A DNA stretch of 64,000 nucleotides from Luscinia megarhynchos (lineage: Eukaryota; Chordata; Aves; Passeriformes; Turdidae), in the NCBI GenBank assembly GCA_034336665.1, contig CM067592.1:44917761-44981760 (forward strand). The letters run 5' to 3'. The notes under the pieces were generated by a model. That model was not told the origin of the DNA, ran no database searches, and saw nothing but the letters and a program-made list of their open reading frames with translations. This document shows positions 22,435 through 36,752 of the stretch, one piece after another (position 1 is the stretch's first letter; every line of letters starts with the position of its first letter). The position numbers and the translations under genes are program-made.

Positions 22435-24817
22435 GACCTCACATGTAAGTGTTTTGAGTCACATCTGAAAGTGACTAGCCTTAATTTTGCAATTAAAATG
22501 GTGAAGAGTACATGCCCTGTATCTGAAGAAAAGTAAATTCTTAACTGCCAGACGTCTGTTACAGAAGCACCACCAACCATGAGCTAATCCCTCAACAGCT
22601 GACTGACATCCATCTGGCTTTCACATAGGAAATTTAAACCTGCAAATCAACTAGCAAGAGAGCTGTCGAATTTGCTACTTGATAAAAAAAGTCCTAAATA
22701 TGGCAGGCAAAGTTGTATGCTGGGAAAGCTACAGGACTAGGATTACTAAGGATGATTTACAGAGAAATAGGAACATCTTAGGCCTTCTAATTAATTAAAG
22801 AATGATGAAAATTTGCACATACCATTGTTTCAGGCAAGATAATTACATGAAATCAAAAGCTTTTCCTTTGCACAAATTTCATATTCTAGACAAGTAATAC
22901 CCAAACTTGTCTTTTAAAATGAGTACAGGTGTGTATGCTTAGATCAGAGAATGGTGCAGAAGTTGTCCCTCTCAACCACAGGTTTCAGAGGAAACAGCAA
23001 GATGTTTACCTGAAACAGGCGTGTGCTGAGGGAATTTTAAAGGGTTTTTTTTGGAAGTACTATTTGTGCCTGAGCCATATTTAGATTGAACAGACAGGAC
23101 AACAATCCTCAGAGTCTCTAAATCACAGCACGTCTCTTTATCACATCATCCTAACACAAGGAACTAATCACAGAGTGGTGTTCTAGAGCAGGAATGGGTC
23201 ACTCACTTTTGCAGAATCACTTCAGAACCAGAACTAAGCATGTTTTATTGATATCAGTAAAGATCATCAAGGCTATGATATAAAGCTTATGTCTGAAAAA
23301 CAACCAAAACATCTGACTTGCTCCTGCTATTGTGTAACATTCCAAAGTGGTATTTCCATGAAAAAAAAAAAAAAAAAAAGTGTTTATATTAGTACTGAAT
23401 AGCTCTAAAGGAGCCATCACAATTTATCAATTAATTAAAACTAATACATCTACTGAAATGGATCATTAACATTTTATTAAATGAAGAAATTCTCAAAGAA
23501 ATTCAAAGCTCAGAGCAGACATGAGTATCTTTCTCTGCTTCCTTTTCCTGATCCACTCATCACAAATCTTACAGAACTGAGACAGGATGCATTTGTATGC
23601 ATTTGTGCTTCCTGGGACAATCTACGAGTTTATGCTTATTTCCAGGTCAGTGAGAAGCCTATCTTCCTCAGCATTAACTTTTCTGTGCCATTATGGGAAA
23701 GATACTGGAAGGATTCTATGATGTTCATTTAGACATATCAAGTGATGAGCCATGCGTCATGGGTCCTGTACAAGTTATGTAGTGGCAGAACACAAATGGG
23801 TAAGAGGAAGGAGTAGAAGAGGAGCACTCAATTCACTTTGTTCATAAATTAACACCACTGAAAAATGGTCTGCTACTGGGGACCTTTGCTTCAGCCTTTC
23901 CCCTTCCCCAGACTCAACTTTCTCCACCTCTGGTATTTTACTTCAGTTTTTCTCTCTCCCTCTGTATCCAACCCATACAAACTATATTGCCAAACAAAAC
24001 CTTTCCTTGCCGGGAAACAAACTGGTAAGCTGAGCATTTTCTCTCTTAAGGTATGAGATATTTAAAGATATTTGGAGCTATTTAGAACACCAACTATTTT
24101 GAAACATCTCCACTGCGGTAATGTGTCATTTCCCCTGCAGACACCAAGGCAGACTTTAAAGGCTGATGCTGAAGGGCCTTTTGCCAGCTTGGTACAAAGC
24201 CAAATGGAGGCACTTTGAATTTTCTAGAAATTATTTTTCCCACATTATTTGAGGTAGTAATAGGCTGCAACACGTGCAGGACCTATGTTTCACTCTGCAG
24301 ATGGGTACTGAAGCCAGAAAGTCAATGAGGTAGATAACCACTTTAAGAGAAAAATGTTTTTCTTACTTTACAAGCTGCCGAATAGTCCTCTTTGGTGGAT
24401 AATGGAAAATACGATTTTACAGCAAGACCTTGTCAGCCTAATTAAAATATTTTTTTTATCTGAATCCTTTCTCTCGATGTTTTTATCTCTGCAAAGTCTC
24501 CATCTCTGCACAGTGACAGTTCCTCTCTAGCTACACAGTACAGTTCTTGCACACAAACATCAACCTCCTGGTACCTGCACATTTGTGCAACAAGTGGACA
24601 AATCCCTTTCCTATTGTCTGCTTCTACCTTTCAACTAGCAATCCATGTTTGTAAGTGAATTCTTCACTTAGTATATTATTTATTTCTTTGCACTGGTGTC
24701 ATGTCCTTTTAGTATGAAACTTATGTGGAGACATTATTTTTGGGTGACATTCATTCGATCTGATATTAGAGATGCAGTCCAATACCTTGAACTTTTGGTG
24801 CTCTCTTATTTTTCCTG
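22435..24817. other. Unannotated non-coding DNA
   Basis: No exon recognised. A pure A run of about 19 bases lies near 23360-23379. No retroposon body could be identified beside it. Confidence 0.45.
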
Positions 24818-25370
24818 GAATCATAGAATCATACAGATTGGGAAAGACCTTTGAGATCATCAACTCAAACTACTACCTAACGCTGTGCAGTCCACAACCA
24901 ACCCTAAGTGCCATGTCTACGCTTATTTAAAGTACTTCCAGAGATGCTGACTCTCCCACTTCATTGTCACAGTCTGTTCCAATGTTTGAGAACCCTTATT
25001 CTGGAAAATCTTTCCATCTCCCTTGCCGTTCTCTGGGTATGCTCCACCACCTCAATGTCCTTCCTCTAGTGAGGGGCCCAGAACTGGACACAGGACTCAA
25101 AGTGCAGCCTCACCCAGTGCCAGGTACATGGGGGCAATCCCTGCCCTGGTCCTGCTGGCCACGTGGGCCAGGTGCCACTGGCCTTCTTGGCCACCTGGGC
25201 ACAGTCCTGGCTCATGTTCAGCTGCAATCAATCAGCAGCCAAAGGTCCTTCTCTACTGGACACTTTCCAGACACTCTGATGCAGCCTGTAGCACTGCATG
25301 GGGTTGTTGTGACCCAACAGCAGGACCAAGCACTTCCCTTGCCATTTCTTATTGAAGTTTTTTTTCACTG
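24818..25370 (-). mobile_element. CR1 LINE 3' fragment (~550 bp)
   Basis: The 3' tail appears first on the plus strand as GAATCATAGAATCATACAG. Then come 'GGGAAAGACCTTTGAGATC', 'ACCAACCCTAAGTGCCATGT', 'TTCCAGAGATGCTGACTC', 'GTGAGGGGCCCAGAACTGG', 'CCTGCCCTGGTCCTGCTGGCC', 'GGCCTTCTTGGCCACCTGGGC' and 'GGGGTTGTTGTGACCCAACAG', which is the reverse complement of the CR1 3' third. There is an internal deletion near 25020 between the 'CTTTCCATCTCCC' and 'GCTCCACCACCTCAATGTCC' blocks. A 157-codon plus-strand frame across it is antisense to the element and not a gene. Confidence 0.93.
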
Positions 25371-28353
25371 CTTACCACAATTTCCATTTCATGACAAACT
25401 AGAAACCACCACTGGGCTAATACATATTTGTTATTGAAAATTATCCTAGCTGTTTTTCCAGGTTGAAGCAGGTACTGCATTTTATAATCAGTTTCTGAAA
25501 GATGTCAAACAGTCTTGATGGCCTGTCAGTTGTATCTGATTTGTATGCACCAGAGTTAGCTTTCTTCTTATCTCATACTGTGCCATGCACTTTCAATTTA
25601 GCATAGTTAATATCTCTGAGGAGTGAGATATTCACTTCATTCATTAGCTTGCAAAACTCCTCTGCTACAATTAAAAAAAAAGAGAAAAAAGCACACTTCC
25701 TAGTTGAAATATATTCTCCTAATATTCTGTGATGGACTCATTCATTCTGTTTCTGCTATGTGACCTTTCATGAATCCTACAAGGCAGCATGAACAATTAT
25801 TTTCTGATACATGAGTGTATGTCAAATAACTATAAATATCATAAGATGACCATTTCATGCTGAGAGCTACAAGATGGTGGTACATGTTGAGATGATTGAC
25901 ACAAAAATACAGCACAAATGTGCAAAGACAGAAGCTGCAGGAAAGTTATTAGCTACCTCTGGCCTCAGAACAGTGAGGCTTTGAAGAAGAAAGAAACTTA
26001 ATTTCAGTTCCATATGTAAACCCATTTCACATTCTGTATGGGTTTCATTTTCATCTGACTGCATCATTCTGCAACTGAAGCCATGGTGAAGCACTTCTGC
26101 CACTCTCTTTGAACAAGCAGTTAGGATAATCTATTGCTTCAGTCATGCATAAAAGTAATAATTGCATTGATTGGAAATGTAGAGAGTTCACATAAGCAAG
26201 TCCTGTTGAGGACGAAAACAAGACAACTGTTTCAAAGAATAGAATTGTAAATAATTAGAATATATTATTATATTCCAGTTTCGTTAAACAAGGTTTTACT
26301 TCAGAATGGATATGTGTTTAAGTAGCACATACAAACTTGCCATACAAGAAAACACCTGATGGTGCACATGCAGAGGTCAGTGTGTTTGGGTCAGCCTGAC
26401 CCAAAAATGTGCCTTGGGCTGGGGGCACACCATCAGACAAATGCAGCTCATCATGTTGCTGGCTCAGATCCCTCCACAGATAGAGCTTAGGCTTTTGCCC
26501 ACACAGATATTTTAATAAAAGGTACCATAAAGCAGCACTCTCCTTTCCCCATTCCACACTGATGCCTGTGTCCACTGCAGAAGAGCACAAGATTGTGAGT
26601 CTTCAAGATCCTGCAGCTGTGCAAAGAGGGGTCTGGAGGAGGGATCTTTGTTCCTGAGACCAGCACACACAGCAGGCAGGCTCCCGGGACTCCTTTCACT
26701 TACCTCCTACCAGTTAAATCCTGCCACAAGGCAGCAAGAGGAAAAAGAAAAAAGCTGGGAACAAAAGCAATCATTAGCCTGTAGCACCCAGCACTAAGAA
26801 AATATTCAACCCCTGTGCCCCCACTGGTTACAGGCAGCTTGCACAGGAAACAAAAATGATGCAGACATAAGGGGAGTGATTCTGGGGTACCAGACTGAGC
26901 TGCCAGCTGAGGAGTGCAAATCTGAGTCTTCTTTTGGAGAGATCATTACTACTCCAAGATACCTGGAGCACCACAGTCTTCTACTTATGCTGCAAAGTGT
27001 GTGCAACCCTAGTTAAAATGCAGTCTGCCTTGCTTTCAGGCACATTGTATAAATACATTTCCAGATGCACTACACAAAAATAGCAATCCACAAACTGTTC
27101 TTTTGAACTACTACACAAATCTTTTCCCTAAAAGGCAAGGTGAAGCCTTTTATTGCTTGGTAAGGGATTAAGAGACATTTTAAGATTAAGCAGATTTACA
27201 GCAATTAAGATAATGTAAGTTTCTGCTACTGCCTCTGTTCCAGAGCTGCTGCATGCACCTTTGGGAGGTACTCCCATTTCTCCTTCTCCAGAATTTTGCT
27301 GATTTTCATTGTTTGCATTGTAAAGCCTCTGGATGCAGACAATCTTGAGCCAGATCTACACCTAGAAGGGTGCAGTCCCTTTTTCAGGGGAACACTCCAT
27401 GCAACATCACACCCATAAAGCAGAAACAGCTTCCTGTATAACATAATTGCATGGCTCTGTTCCCATTTTGATCAATAATCCCTGGCAAATGCATGTCTTG
27501 TCCTCCTGACTGCTATGACCCAGCTAGATGTAGCTGTAAACAATCCCTGTGCAGGTTCATGGAGGTCTACTCCAGCCAGTCAGGATCTTGGAATGAGATT
27601 CTTCAGGCCAAGTGGAAGCACCTACTTTAGGAGGAGAATTCTCCTCTGGTCTTGCTTGCTTGATGTCTACTGATGGAAAAATGAACATAGGCATCTTGTT
27701 CACAGGAGCCCCCCTGCACTGCAGCATTCTGGCATTAGTCACATGCAGCTTGGAGCTCCAGCAGGAAAAAAAACTTGTTTGCCACAATATTTATTTGCCC
27801 ATGATTTATGGTTGTTCCAGTCCTGCTTTCCTGCTTCAGAGAAATTATTCACTTCAGCACAGAAAGAACAGCTGAATTAAAAAGAAAAAAAAAATTGCTA
27901 ACTGTGTAAATCTCTGCTGCTCTAACAGACTTCCTAAATTCATCCTGGTGACAGATTCCAGACCTTCTCTGTTGCCTTGGAAAATGATGGTCTTCTCCAT
28001 GGTTTCTGACTGACAAGGATGAGTCTATTCAGAAAAGCCCAGAAACATCAGTCTGTAAGATAATCCTGCTGACTGGAATCTTCCTGTTGCTTTAAAGAAA
28101 GGCAAACAGAGACTGGAGCAATACCATACAACAGTAAATTTGGTGACATGCTTAGTATATATACAAAGAATTTTTCTCAATTGGCAGGCAGCTCAAACCT
28201 ATCTAAACACAGCTGTAAGACCAAGGAAGTCAGAAGAACATGACTTCTATTTCTGGTAGGAAGGAAATCACCTATCTCTGCTGCCATGGAGGGACATTAA
28301 ATGCTGCTCCTATATGGACTTCCAAGTTCCAGATTCTCATGTTATACCTGGGG
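25371..28353. other. Unannotated non-coding DNA
   Basis: I recognise no exon or mobile element here. A good consensus-like minus-strand donor (GAG followed by GTAAGTG) occurs near 26700 but has no recognisable exon attached. Confidence 0.4.
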
Positions 28354-28422
28354 CAGGGGTGGAGGAGGATGTGGACTAGATGACCTTTTAAAGGTCCCTT
28401 CCAACAAACTATTCTGTGATTT
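28354..28422 (+). mobile_element. CR1 LINE 3'-terminal scrap
   Basis: Only the last ~70 bp of CR1 are present: 'GGCAGGGGTGGAGG', 'GGACTAGATGACCTTTTAAA' with 'GGTCCCTTCCAACAA', and the tail ATTCTGTGATTTC. Extreme 5' truncation is usual for CR1. Confidence 0.85.
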
Positions 28423-28499
28423 CTTACCAGATACCTTAAAATAATATGTTAGCACCAAAGACAGAGGTAAGTAGCAGTACTAAGTAGTACTAAGAGCAA

Positions 28500-28605
28500 G
28501 AAAATACTCTTTTAAAATAAAAAACAAACAAAACAAAACAAACCAAACCAAAACAAAACACCAGAAAAACAAACTAACTAACTAAATAATACAAAATAAA
28601 CCAGA
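28500..28605. repeat. (CAAAA)n-type low-complexity tract
   Basis: An A-rich stretch with units AAACA, CAAAA and ACCAA, grading into ACTA units near 28575. It begins about 80 bp after a CR1 3' scrap. No coding content. Confidence 0.75.
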
Positions 28606-31600
28606 AGACCAGACATGTTAGCAAAATATTATGGCTGCCTCAGTTGCTTCCTCAGGGACTTGAGTGGGAGGTTGCAAACTGTTCCCCTGGGTCCCTGCAC
28701 ATTTTCTAAGAAGGCATATCTCCTTGAAATAGACAAATGTATTGGAAGTAAGAAATGACACTGCATAAGGGCACTGGGACCAGCCATAAGCTAAACCGTG
28801 TCTGAAACACTACATCCTCACACAGGAAAGTTCTAAAGAGATTCAGTCAAATCTTCAAGAATCTTTATGAGCTTTTTCCATGCAGTTGAGTTTTTATGAT
28901 GAGATGTCATTGGGAACTTCTACATAGCAGCAAGAGAAGTTTAAACAGCTCTAATAGAGCTCAGCCTTACTTATGTAAGTATTTTTAGGTAAAAATACAT
29001 AACAGAAAAGGTAGGAACTCCTTAGAAATAATTGCTTCACCTTCACTTATTTTCTAAATATGCTTCAAGAAATGTGGATGCTTGGTAACAGCAGCATAGC
29101 AATACACTGGTGCTGTGGTGCTTCCTGGTAGCTACAGTGATTCCAGTGGATGATAGTATACCAGAGAAAAACATTCTTTGGAATGTGCTTTTACTCAGGT
29201 TAGGAGCTTGTAAGTCCCATCTTATTGAATAGAGTCAAGTTCTCTTTGAAGAAATGTTAATTTCTGTCAGTGATCTGTCACGTTTTCTCAAGTCTGAGGG
29301 CCAGTAGGCAGGCTGTGAGTAGGGGGAGAAGGGTTTTCATGAGAAGTTTCCACAGTGAAGCAATACCCGTGATTGCAGACACTTTGTGTCCAGGAGGAAC
29401 TCTTCAAATCTGGATTGCTCTCAGAAGTTTCTTCATACACCCACAGACAGAAACATAACATACACACTCACACACACATACACAAGCATTGTATCTGCTA
29501 GCCAGAGCAGCTCTCTCTCTCCCCAGCTTGGGTTATTTCAGTTCTGTGTGGGAGTTCCATCTAGGATGCAGCACTGATGGAACAGACCAAACTATCTGGA
29601 AGAAAAAATTAGAGACTAAATGTGTAACTGTGCCTCCAGGACGAGAGACGACCAAAAAGCCATAACCTTCCTTTAATTTAAAAAAAAAAAAAAAAACCTT
29701 CAAAGAAATGATTCTTCTCAAATCATTTGTGTTGTAACCACCACAGGCTTATTTTACATCACGTGACATCATTGAGGATTCTTTGTCAATGCCATTTAGT
29801 AGACTATTTTCATAAAGCTGCAAAACTGAATACAAGTACCCAAAACAGGAGAAGACACACTGCTAGAGTATTTGGTCCCTTGTAAGTTCAAAGCTTTCAA
29901 GAGATCAGAGATGCCAAAACTGACATGAGAAGAAAATAACTGAAGTCACATTTAGTCTAAGACTTAGGGGTTTATTTGAAATGAAGTAATAAAAAATGTC
30001 AATGGCAAGGCAGCCATTAATGTATTACATTATTTCATATCCTAAAAGACTAGAGATACAATGCAAAGTTGAAAATACATTTTAAAAAATAGAGAATAAA
30101 AATAAAGCAAGATAAATAACTTATAGGAAAGACCCGCTGGGCTATTGTTCATGCTTCAAGTATGATAATTAGGTAAAATGTGTGAGATTCTTTTCAAAGC
30201 TGTCATTGCTTGGTTATTCTGTGGTCATTGTCTCTCACCTGCAAAGAGGAAAATCTTCGTCCTGCCAAGATGCAGATGTAGAATAAAACCTTTACTCTGC
30301 ATAAACTCCCATAAATAAGTTGCCTTCACAAGCATGTGGCTAAAGTGTCAGAATGTGAATCCCTTCACCTCTGCACTCAGGAAATGCCCATATTTGCCCT
30401 ATTGTCTTGTAGCTATTGTCTTTTTTCATGTACACCACACTCTGGTTTAGCCTTTGGTATTGATTAACACAACTCTGAACTCCACATCAATATCTTTCTC
30501 TCTATGCAGGTGACTTCACATTTTTTTCACTGCCTGCAAATGCTCTTCAAGGATCTTGTTATGCAGTTTGCAAATCAGGCCTTTGAACACCTCAAAAAAA
30601 ATGCCTCATAGACTGTGAGCAGTAAATCTAATTTGACATACAGAAAAACCATCTCTCAGGACTAAGAAAATCTATTTCCTTAAAATATCTGGACAAAGAA
30701 AGAAACATCTATTCCCAAGCTGAGGCATGTATCATTTCTGTTTCATGTGTTCCTGCCATGTTGGTAAGCCTCACTTTTACTCCAAGATTTGTGATTCTGA
30801 GTCCTGAAGACCCCTAAGGGTCCAACCCTCAAAACAAAGGCTGTTCTTTCTTTTTACATGGACAGAAACAGATTTGTGAGACAGTTCCCCAGGCAGGCTT
30901 TATAATTTCTTGACAAGTCCAAGGCCATTCCAGCTATCCAACATTACTGAAGTCTGTACTTCGGGTTTGCTCTTGGTGCCTCTTCCATATCCTGGTGTCT
31001 TGTTCAGTCTCCACCAGAGTGGGAACTGCACAACCCCTTTTGAATATGCAGATCTCAGGACAGATATTCCTAAAGGAAAGTAGGTAAATTTTCTTGCAGA
31101 ATTTTACAGTAATTTGGTTCAGGAGACAAAAGTCTCACAGTGCTGATGAACACTAAAGGAGCAAAAACCTCTTGTAAGTCACCTTGTAGCCTTGATTGAA
31201 CAAGATGTGCTTGTTCTATTTTCAGTCTTCCATCAGTAGCTCTTTCTTTCACATTTATTAATATATAGGCCATGCCTGCTATTGATCCATGCATTTTCAG
31301 CATAGTATGGAGTTACCTCAGTCTATAGAATTACTCAGAAAAGCTCAAGGGATCAGGAGATAATTGAGCAAGAAAAATAATTGATGTAATTTCTGTACTT
31401 TTTACTTTTCACGTTAGGAGAGTCAAAAGAAAATTGAAGGGCATGAAACACTTTTGAACCAGGAGAAAATGGTTTTTGAAAACTTTTCTATGAAAGACTT
31501 TAAACTGTTACCTAATTTGAGATTTCACATCCTCATTTAGAGATAAAAGATGACAAAAACAAGATTTTAACAGCTTGCAACTCTATATTAATCTCAGCTC

Positions 31601-34600
31601 AGAGAAATATTACATAAAAGATAACAATACAGTACTATAGCAAAAAAAAATTTATGTATGCCTATCTAGTGAAAAGGACAAGGGAAGGATGGTGCAAAAC
31701 TGTTGTTCTGACCCCTTGAATTCATCTAGATTTACATGGAGAAAGCTTACTATGTAAGCAACACCGCTGCATTCCCCCTGCATTCATTACTTTTATTAAT
31801 ATCACCTTCTCCTTTGCTCCAAAGGAAGTATTGCAAATGATGGTCAGGGCTGCTCAGACAGCTACAGCAGGAGTGTAAAAAGCAGCCCTCCACAAGGCTC
31901 TCTTTACAAGCCACAGCCACATCTGTTGCCCAACCTGAGCATGAGAAAACTCAGGGTTTGGAAGAGCCTTGAGGGGGCAGCCATGCCCAAAAAGTTGATA
32001 CTGCACTGCAGTATCATATATAGTTCTAAATACCCAAACATCAAATCCAGCACCATCAGGAGGGATTATATCCTGCTCTTCTCTACAGATTTTAAGGTAG
32101 GGGCAGTGGAATTCCTCAGATCATGACCATATTAATTTGTGGTATAAAATAACTGCTTCCCATACCAGGCTAAAAAGCTGCAGGTTTTTTTTCTTGTGGC
32201 AAATAGATATTCTAGTCACATTTGTCCTTTGTATTCATAGAGTCACAACTGAATTACTACCAAAACAATTGTTTTACAAATGTGCAGTGTTCAGTGGTTT
32301 GTCAAGTAGCTTAATCGAGGAAGCATCACAGCTGCCTTCCTAACCTAGAGGAAAGATGACTATAAAATTAATTTTTTTTCCTTTTTTTTCACAGTGTATC
32401 ATCTATGGAATATATTGAATGTAAATATGAGTTAATATGTCATTACTGTCAAAAAGGAACCAGAAATAGTGTAATTCAGAGGTAAGAATGGACTAACTGG
32501 AAGATAACATCAGACTTTGGCAGTAGCTCACCCTGAATAGAAAATTCTGCAGCTCTGGGTTTGGTCCTGTTTGATGTTTCTGTCACCTGTGCTCCAGACT
32601 CAGGAATAATCCACACACACCAGCTTTGGTTACACTGTGTATTCTCCTTGCTGTGATTCTGAGCACTGCAGTATTAGCAGTTGGTAAGAGGAGAGAATAC
32701 TGTCATCAAATGTCAGGGCAGTATTTCTGATGTCCGTACTTGAATTAACTCAGATGAGACATATTCAGGGTAGGTCCTCTAACACATTCCTTTCCAAGCT
32801 CTTGTTAGCTGTGCTGCTCAGCCCAGGCATTCCCAGCCAGCTGGGAGCCCACTGGCCAGCCAGGAGTTCCAAGAGAGCAGAGGGAAGTACCAGAGTGTTT
32901 CAACACAACTGTGATTATCATCACACCATTATCATCACCATCCAGAGCCAGTGTTCAGTGCACAATACTAGTGATGCCCTCCCCTACCCCAGGCCAAGAG
33001 GAAAAAAAAGACCCTGGATTTTTGATGCCTACTTACCATGAGAGAATGTGGAATTACACATATTACACAATTACACATCTCTTAAAAACCCCTCATCCCT
33101 GTATGGTCTACAGCTACTAAACTGCCTTGCTATTTTCTGTAAACCTTGAGACCCAAGGGAGCACAAGGAGGAAAGAAAAAGCTTTCATTACCAAACAAGA
33201 TGAAACACAGAGACTTTATGCTTCAACTGGGAGAGACTGGTATGAGCTCCACTGTTGGCAATGCAGTAAACCCACACTTCCACAGTGAAACCCAGTGCTG
33301 ACAAACACAATGCAGCATTTGTTATGAAGAGATTTGTTCAGGGTTAATTTTTTTTTAATACCCTTAGTACTTGCTCTGGAATCAAAGGTCACTGGAGCAA
33401 GGCTGACATGACAGCACAATCAGAATCCTTTCAGGGCTATAGCTTGTTTGCTGTTTGAAACATAATCCAACATGTAGCCTGCTGTACTAGCTGACATGTA
33501 ATGCTGTAGCCATACAGCCATACAGACATATGCAGAGGAAATGAGAGAAAAGCAAAATTAAAAGCTTTGCACAGAGAAACAATTACTGGTCACTGTATTA
33601 AATAGTCAATTAAATATATTTAGGATCCCCAGTTAAAACCAAGAACTGCAGGCATAAGGAGGGACATCAAAAGGACAATTTCAGCATTGAGATACTTAAT
33701 AAATGCTCTCCAGAAGAATTAAGAGGAGAGACTGTTATTTTAAATCCGTTTGTGATCACAACTGCAATTGGATTCAACCTCATTTTTGCAGACAGTTGAT
33801 CTGCAATACTAAAAAGCCACCCATTTTTTCCTGTGAAAAGCCAAGAGCTTGCTATTCACTCTATGCCTGGGGGAAAAAAGTGAATAAAAAATACGATATA
33901 GATAAAATTTCCTTAGCTATAGGAAGTGAACACATTTTAAATAAAACAAAAAATGCATTCTAATCAAAGAAGATCTTGGAAAGATCTTCTAGAAGTGGAA
34001 TAAAATTTATGAATACACTAACAGCAAGAGTCTGAAGGAGAAATCTAAGAGAAAAGCAGTGGATTTTGATGGGGTGTGTATGCAGACAGCATCTGCCATG
34101 AATAAGTGCACATCTACATAAACATCTAATTTAGATTCGTCTTGCACTATGCAAAAGGTCTGTGCAGCTTGTCAAGGTAAGTGAGATGCCATGAAAGTAG
34201 GTCATCAAGAATGATAGAAACCTGACAGCTTGGCTACAAGTAACTTATTAATAGATGGAACTTTCCAGTCCGGGAAACAGACACCTGGGTCAGAACTGGG
34301 AGAAGGAATGACTTCTCACTGTCCCTTTGAACAAAAGACCTATGCAAGTTTCAAGCAGTTTCAAGCAGTCTGAGGGAAACTCTATAGAAACTGAAAAATG
34401 TGGTTGTTCTTAAAACAAGTAACTGGCCTCTGAAAGTGCTTGCCACAGGATGCTGGAAATCCAATAAACTGTCGTGGCATGGAGAGGAGAACACAGCACC
34501 TCCAGAAGAAAAGAAGACTGCAAAATACAGAGAAATTGCTTCTTGTATAACAAGTTCTTGCACCAGTGTGGCTGGAAAGTGGGAAAATATCTTGGGAAGC

Positions 34601-36688
34601 AGCATTCTAAGCCTCCTCTGTCCTTGCAGCCTTCACTATGAGCAGCCACAAGCAGCCATGAGCAGCAATAACATGTGGAGTTCAAATGGCCTGTGCTTTG
34701 ACCATGCATGATGTCAAGCCTACATTAGAATTAATGTAGAATTGGGAATTATATCTATAGGTTATTAGGTTTCAGCACTCAGCTGGGCATGGGAGAATGA
34801 ATGGGAATTCAGGCATTTGTGTTAGAGTTCGTAAGGAAAAAATATTAAAACTGAAATTAAAAATAAAGAAAGGGGAAAAAAATAAAAGATGTTACAAATT
34901 CCATTATAATTTATGGAAGCTAAAGCACGTCATATTTTCCAGTGTCCCAGCAAGACATGATTTTTTTTGTTGCCATTTATTTCCCAGAGTGAAAGCCCTC
35001 TGTGGGTATTTGTGTGAATATTTTACATTGTTGCTACATGACATGGATAAACTTTTTGGTGTTTGGAAGTTTCAAAAGTGCTGTTTCCATCAGAACACTT
35101 TGGCATACCAAGTCTGTTCTACCAGAAAGATCCTTCAGTAAGTAAAATGCTTGCTTCCATTTCTTTCCCAGATGGGGAAAGATTCCTTCAGGCCACAGGA
35201 ATGGACTCTGTCAAGGGTAAGATCATACTGACATCACTTTCACAGATTAACTGAGTGCTGCAAAAAGTCTTTCACTAAAAATTGAACTAGTCCTTTCTGT
35301 CCCAAATTATTTTGTCCTTCTTGTTCAGGAAGAAACTGTCTCCAACACTAAGAATGTAAAATGTGAGGAAGATGTAATGACAACTTGACATTACATAGCT
35401 AAAATGGACCTCATCTCTTCAGGGCAATTAAGAATTACCTAGTGTTCTTTTTTCTACTGCACATATATGAACTGCAGTTGTGGATGACTAAGCAGATAAA
35501 TGAGGTCTAAACCATGTAATTGTCAAATAACTGTTAGTGAAGGCAAAAAATAAAGCTAGACTGTAGAGAGTATTTTCCTTTAGCATGTGAAGCATGTTAC
35601 ATATTGGCTTATGAGTTTAAGAAGATAAGCATACTGTTCAAGGTCATCAGCTCTTTGGTTATAGACATTCAAATTAAGCATTTTGATATTTATTTCTGCT
35701 AGTAATTTAAGTGTACAAGCAACCTAATCACTCAGGAAAGGTGTCTGAAAGATAGAATCCCCAAAACCAAATAATGTCATTTCTGTCATAATTCTGTTTT
35801 GCCTTGAGAGTTAACATTTTCTCTGTTACATGTGGAATGTGCTTCTATCAGACAAGAAGCTTTGAAACAACTAGATCAAGAATACTTCAGGTTTTTGGAA
35901 TTCCATGTGTACTTGTACTTTCAATGTGAAACTGTCACAACAGAAATTAAAATGAAATTAAGAACACCATCAGAGTTTGCAGCAGGACAAGAAGACTATT
36001 TCAAGCCCATCACCAAACACTTTATTTATCCATAAAAAGAGATTTTACAATTGAACAGAAAAAAGATAAGTTGCTTATTATTCATTGTAACTTCATTCCT
36101 TTGCAGGAATATAGATGTACGTTCTTTAATCCTGTGAAGTCCAGAAGTTTGAAAACAGTTCTATTTAAAAAAAAAAATCCCATGTAAGCCTACCATTTCA
36201 ATAGGCTGCATTTTACCTCATCAGTATTTTTCCATCAGCAGTTGTCAAACTTTAGTTGTAAGGGTTCATCTGTGATGTACAGTGTGCTGTCTATATGGAA
36301 TACAAGTAAGAATCCTTCATCTCCCCATCTGCTCAGTGACAGAATTAAAGGGCACCCCACTGGTCATGCTTTGTCAAACACTGACACGAGTATTTCTGAT
36401 TTGAATTGCAAATTTTGTGGAGCTATTTATCTACTACAAACATTCCTCAAAGAGCCATTTACAGTTAGTGGACTGTTCCGTGAAGAGGGAAGAAGGAAAA
36501 TATATATATACAGGATTTTTCTGCTTTGTATTTTATTTGGCATTTCCTTACATTCCAGGTTCTTACTTCAGTCATGTGTGTGATGTTGTCTGTGATCATA
36601 CTGTTGTGCTAAATGCTGCTCTGCAGTGTAGCTGAGATATATGGATGCAGGAAAAACTGCCATGAAAGAGTCTGGTGCCCAAAATTTA
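28606..36688. other. Unannotated non-coding DNA (8 kb)
   Basis: No exon, RNA gene or mobile element was recognised across this long stretch. Small simple-sequence features are a CA-rich run (about 29461-29484) and a pure A run of 17-18 bases (about 29678-29696). A perfect eight-base inverted repeat (CTACATTA and TAATGTAG, loop GAAT) sits at 34720-34739. Low-copy or ancient repeats could be hidden here and would need alignment to detect. Confidence 0.4.
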
Positions 36689-36701
36689 TTTTCTTTCTTT
36701 C

Positions 36702-36752
<51 letters not shown>

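Noticed and set aside
23360..23379. A-run as a possible processed-pseudogene or SINE tail (also 11790 and 29680)
   Set aside because: No retroposed body, target duplication or gene similarity could be identified beside any of them.
24964..25437. 157-codon plus-strand frame
   Set aside because: It lies antisense within a CR1 fragment and simply reflects GC-rich CR1 sequence.
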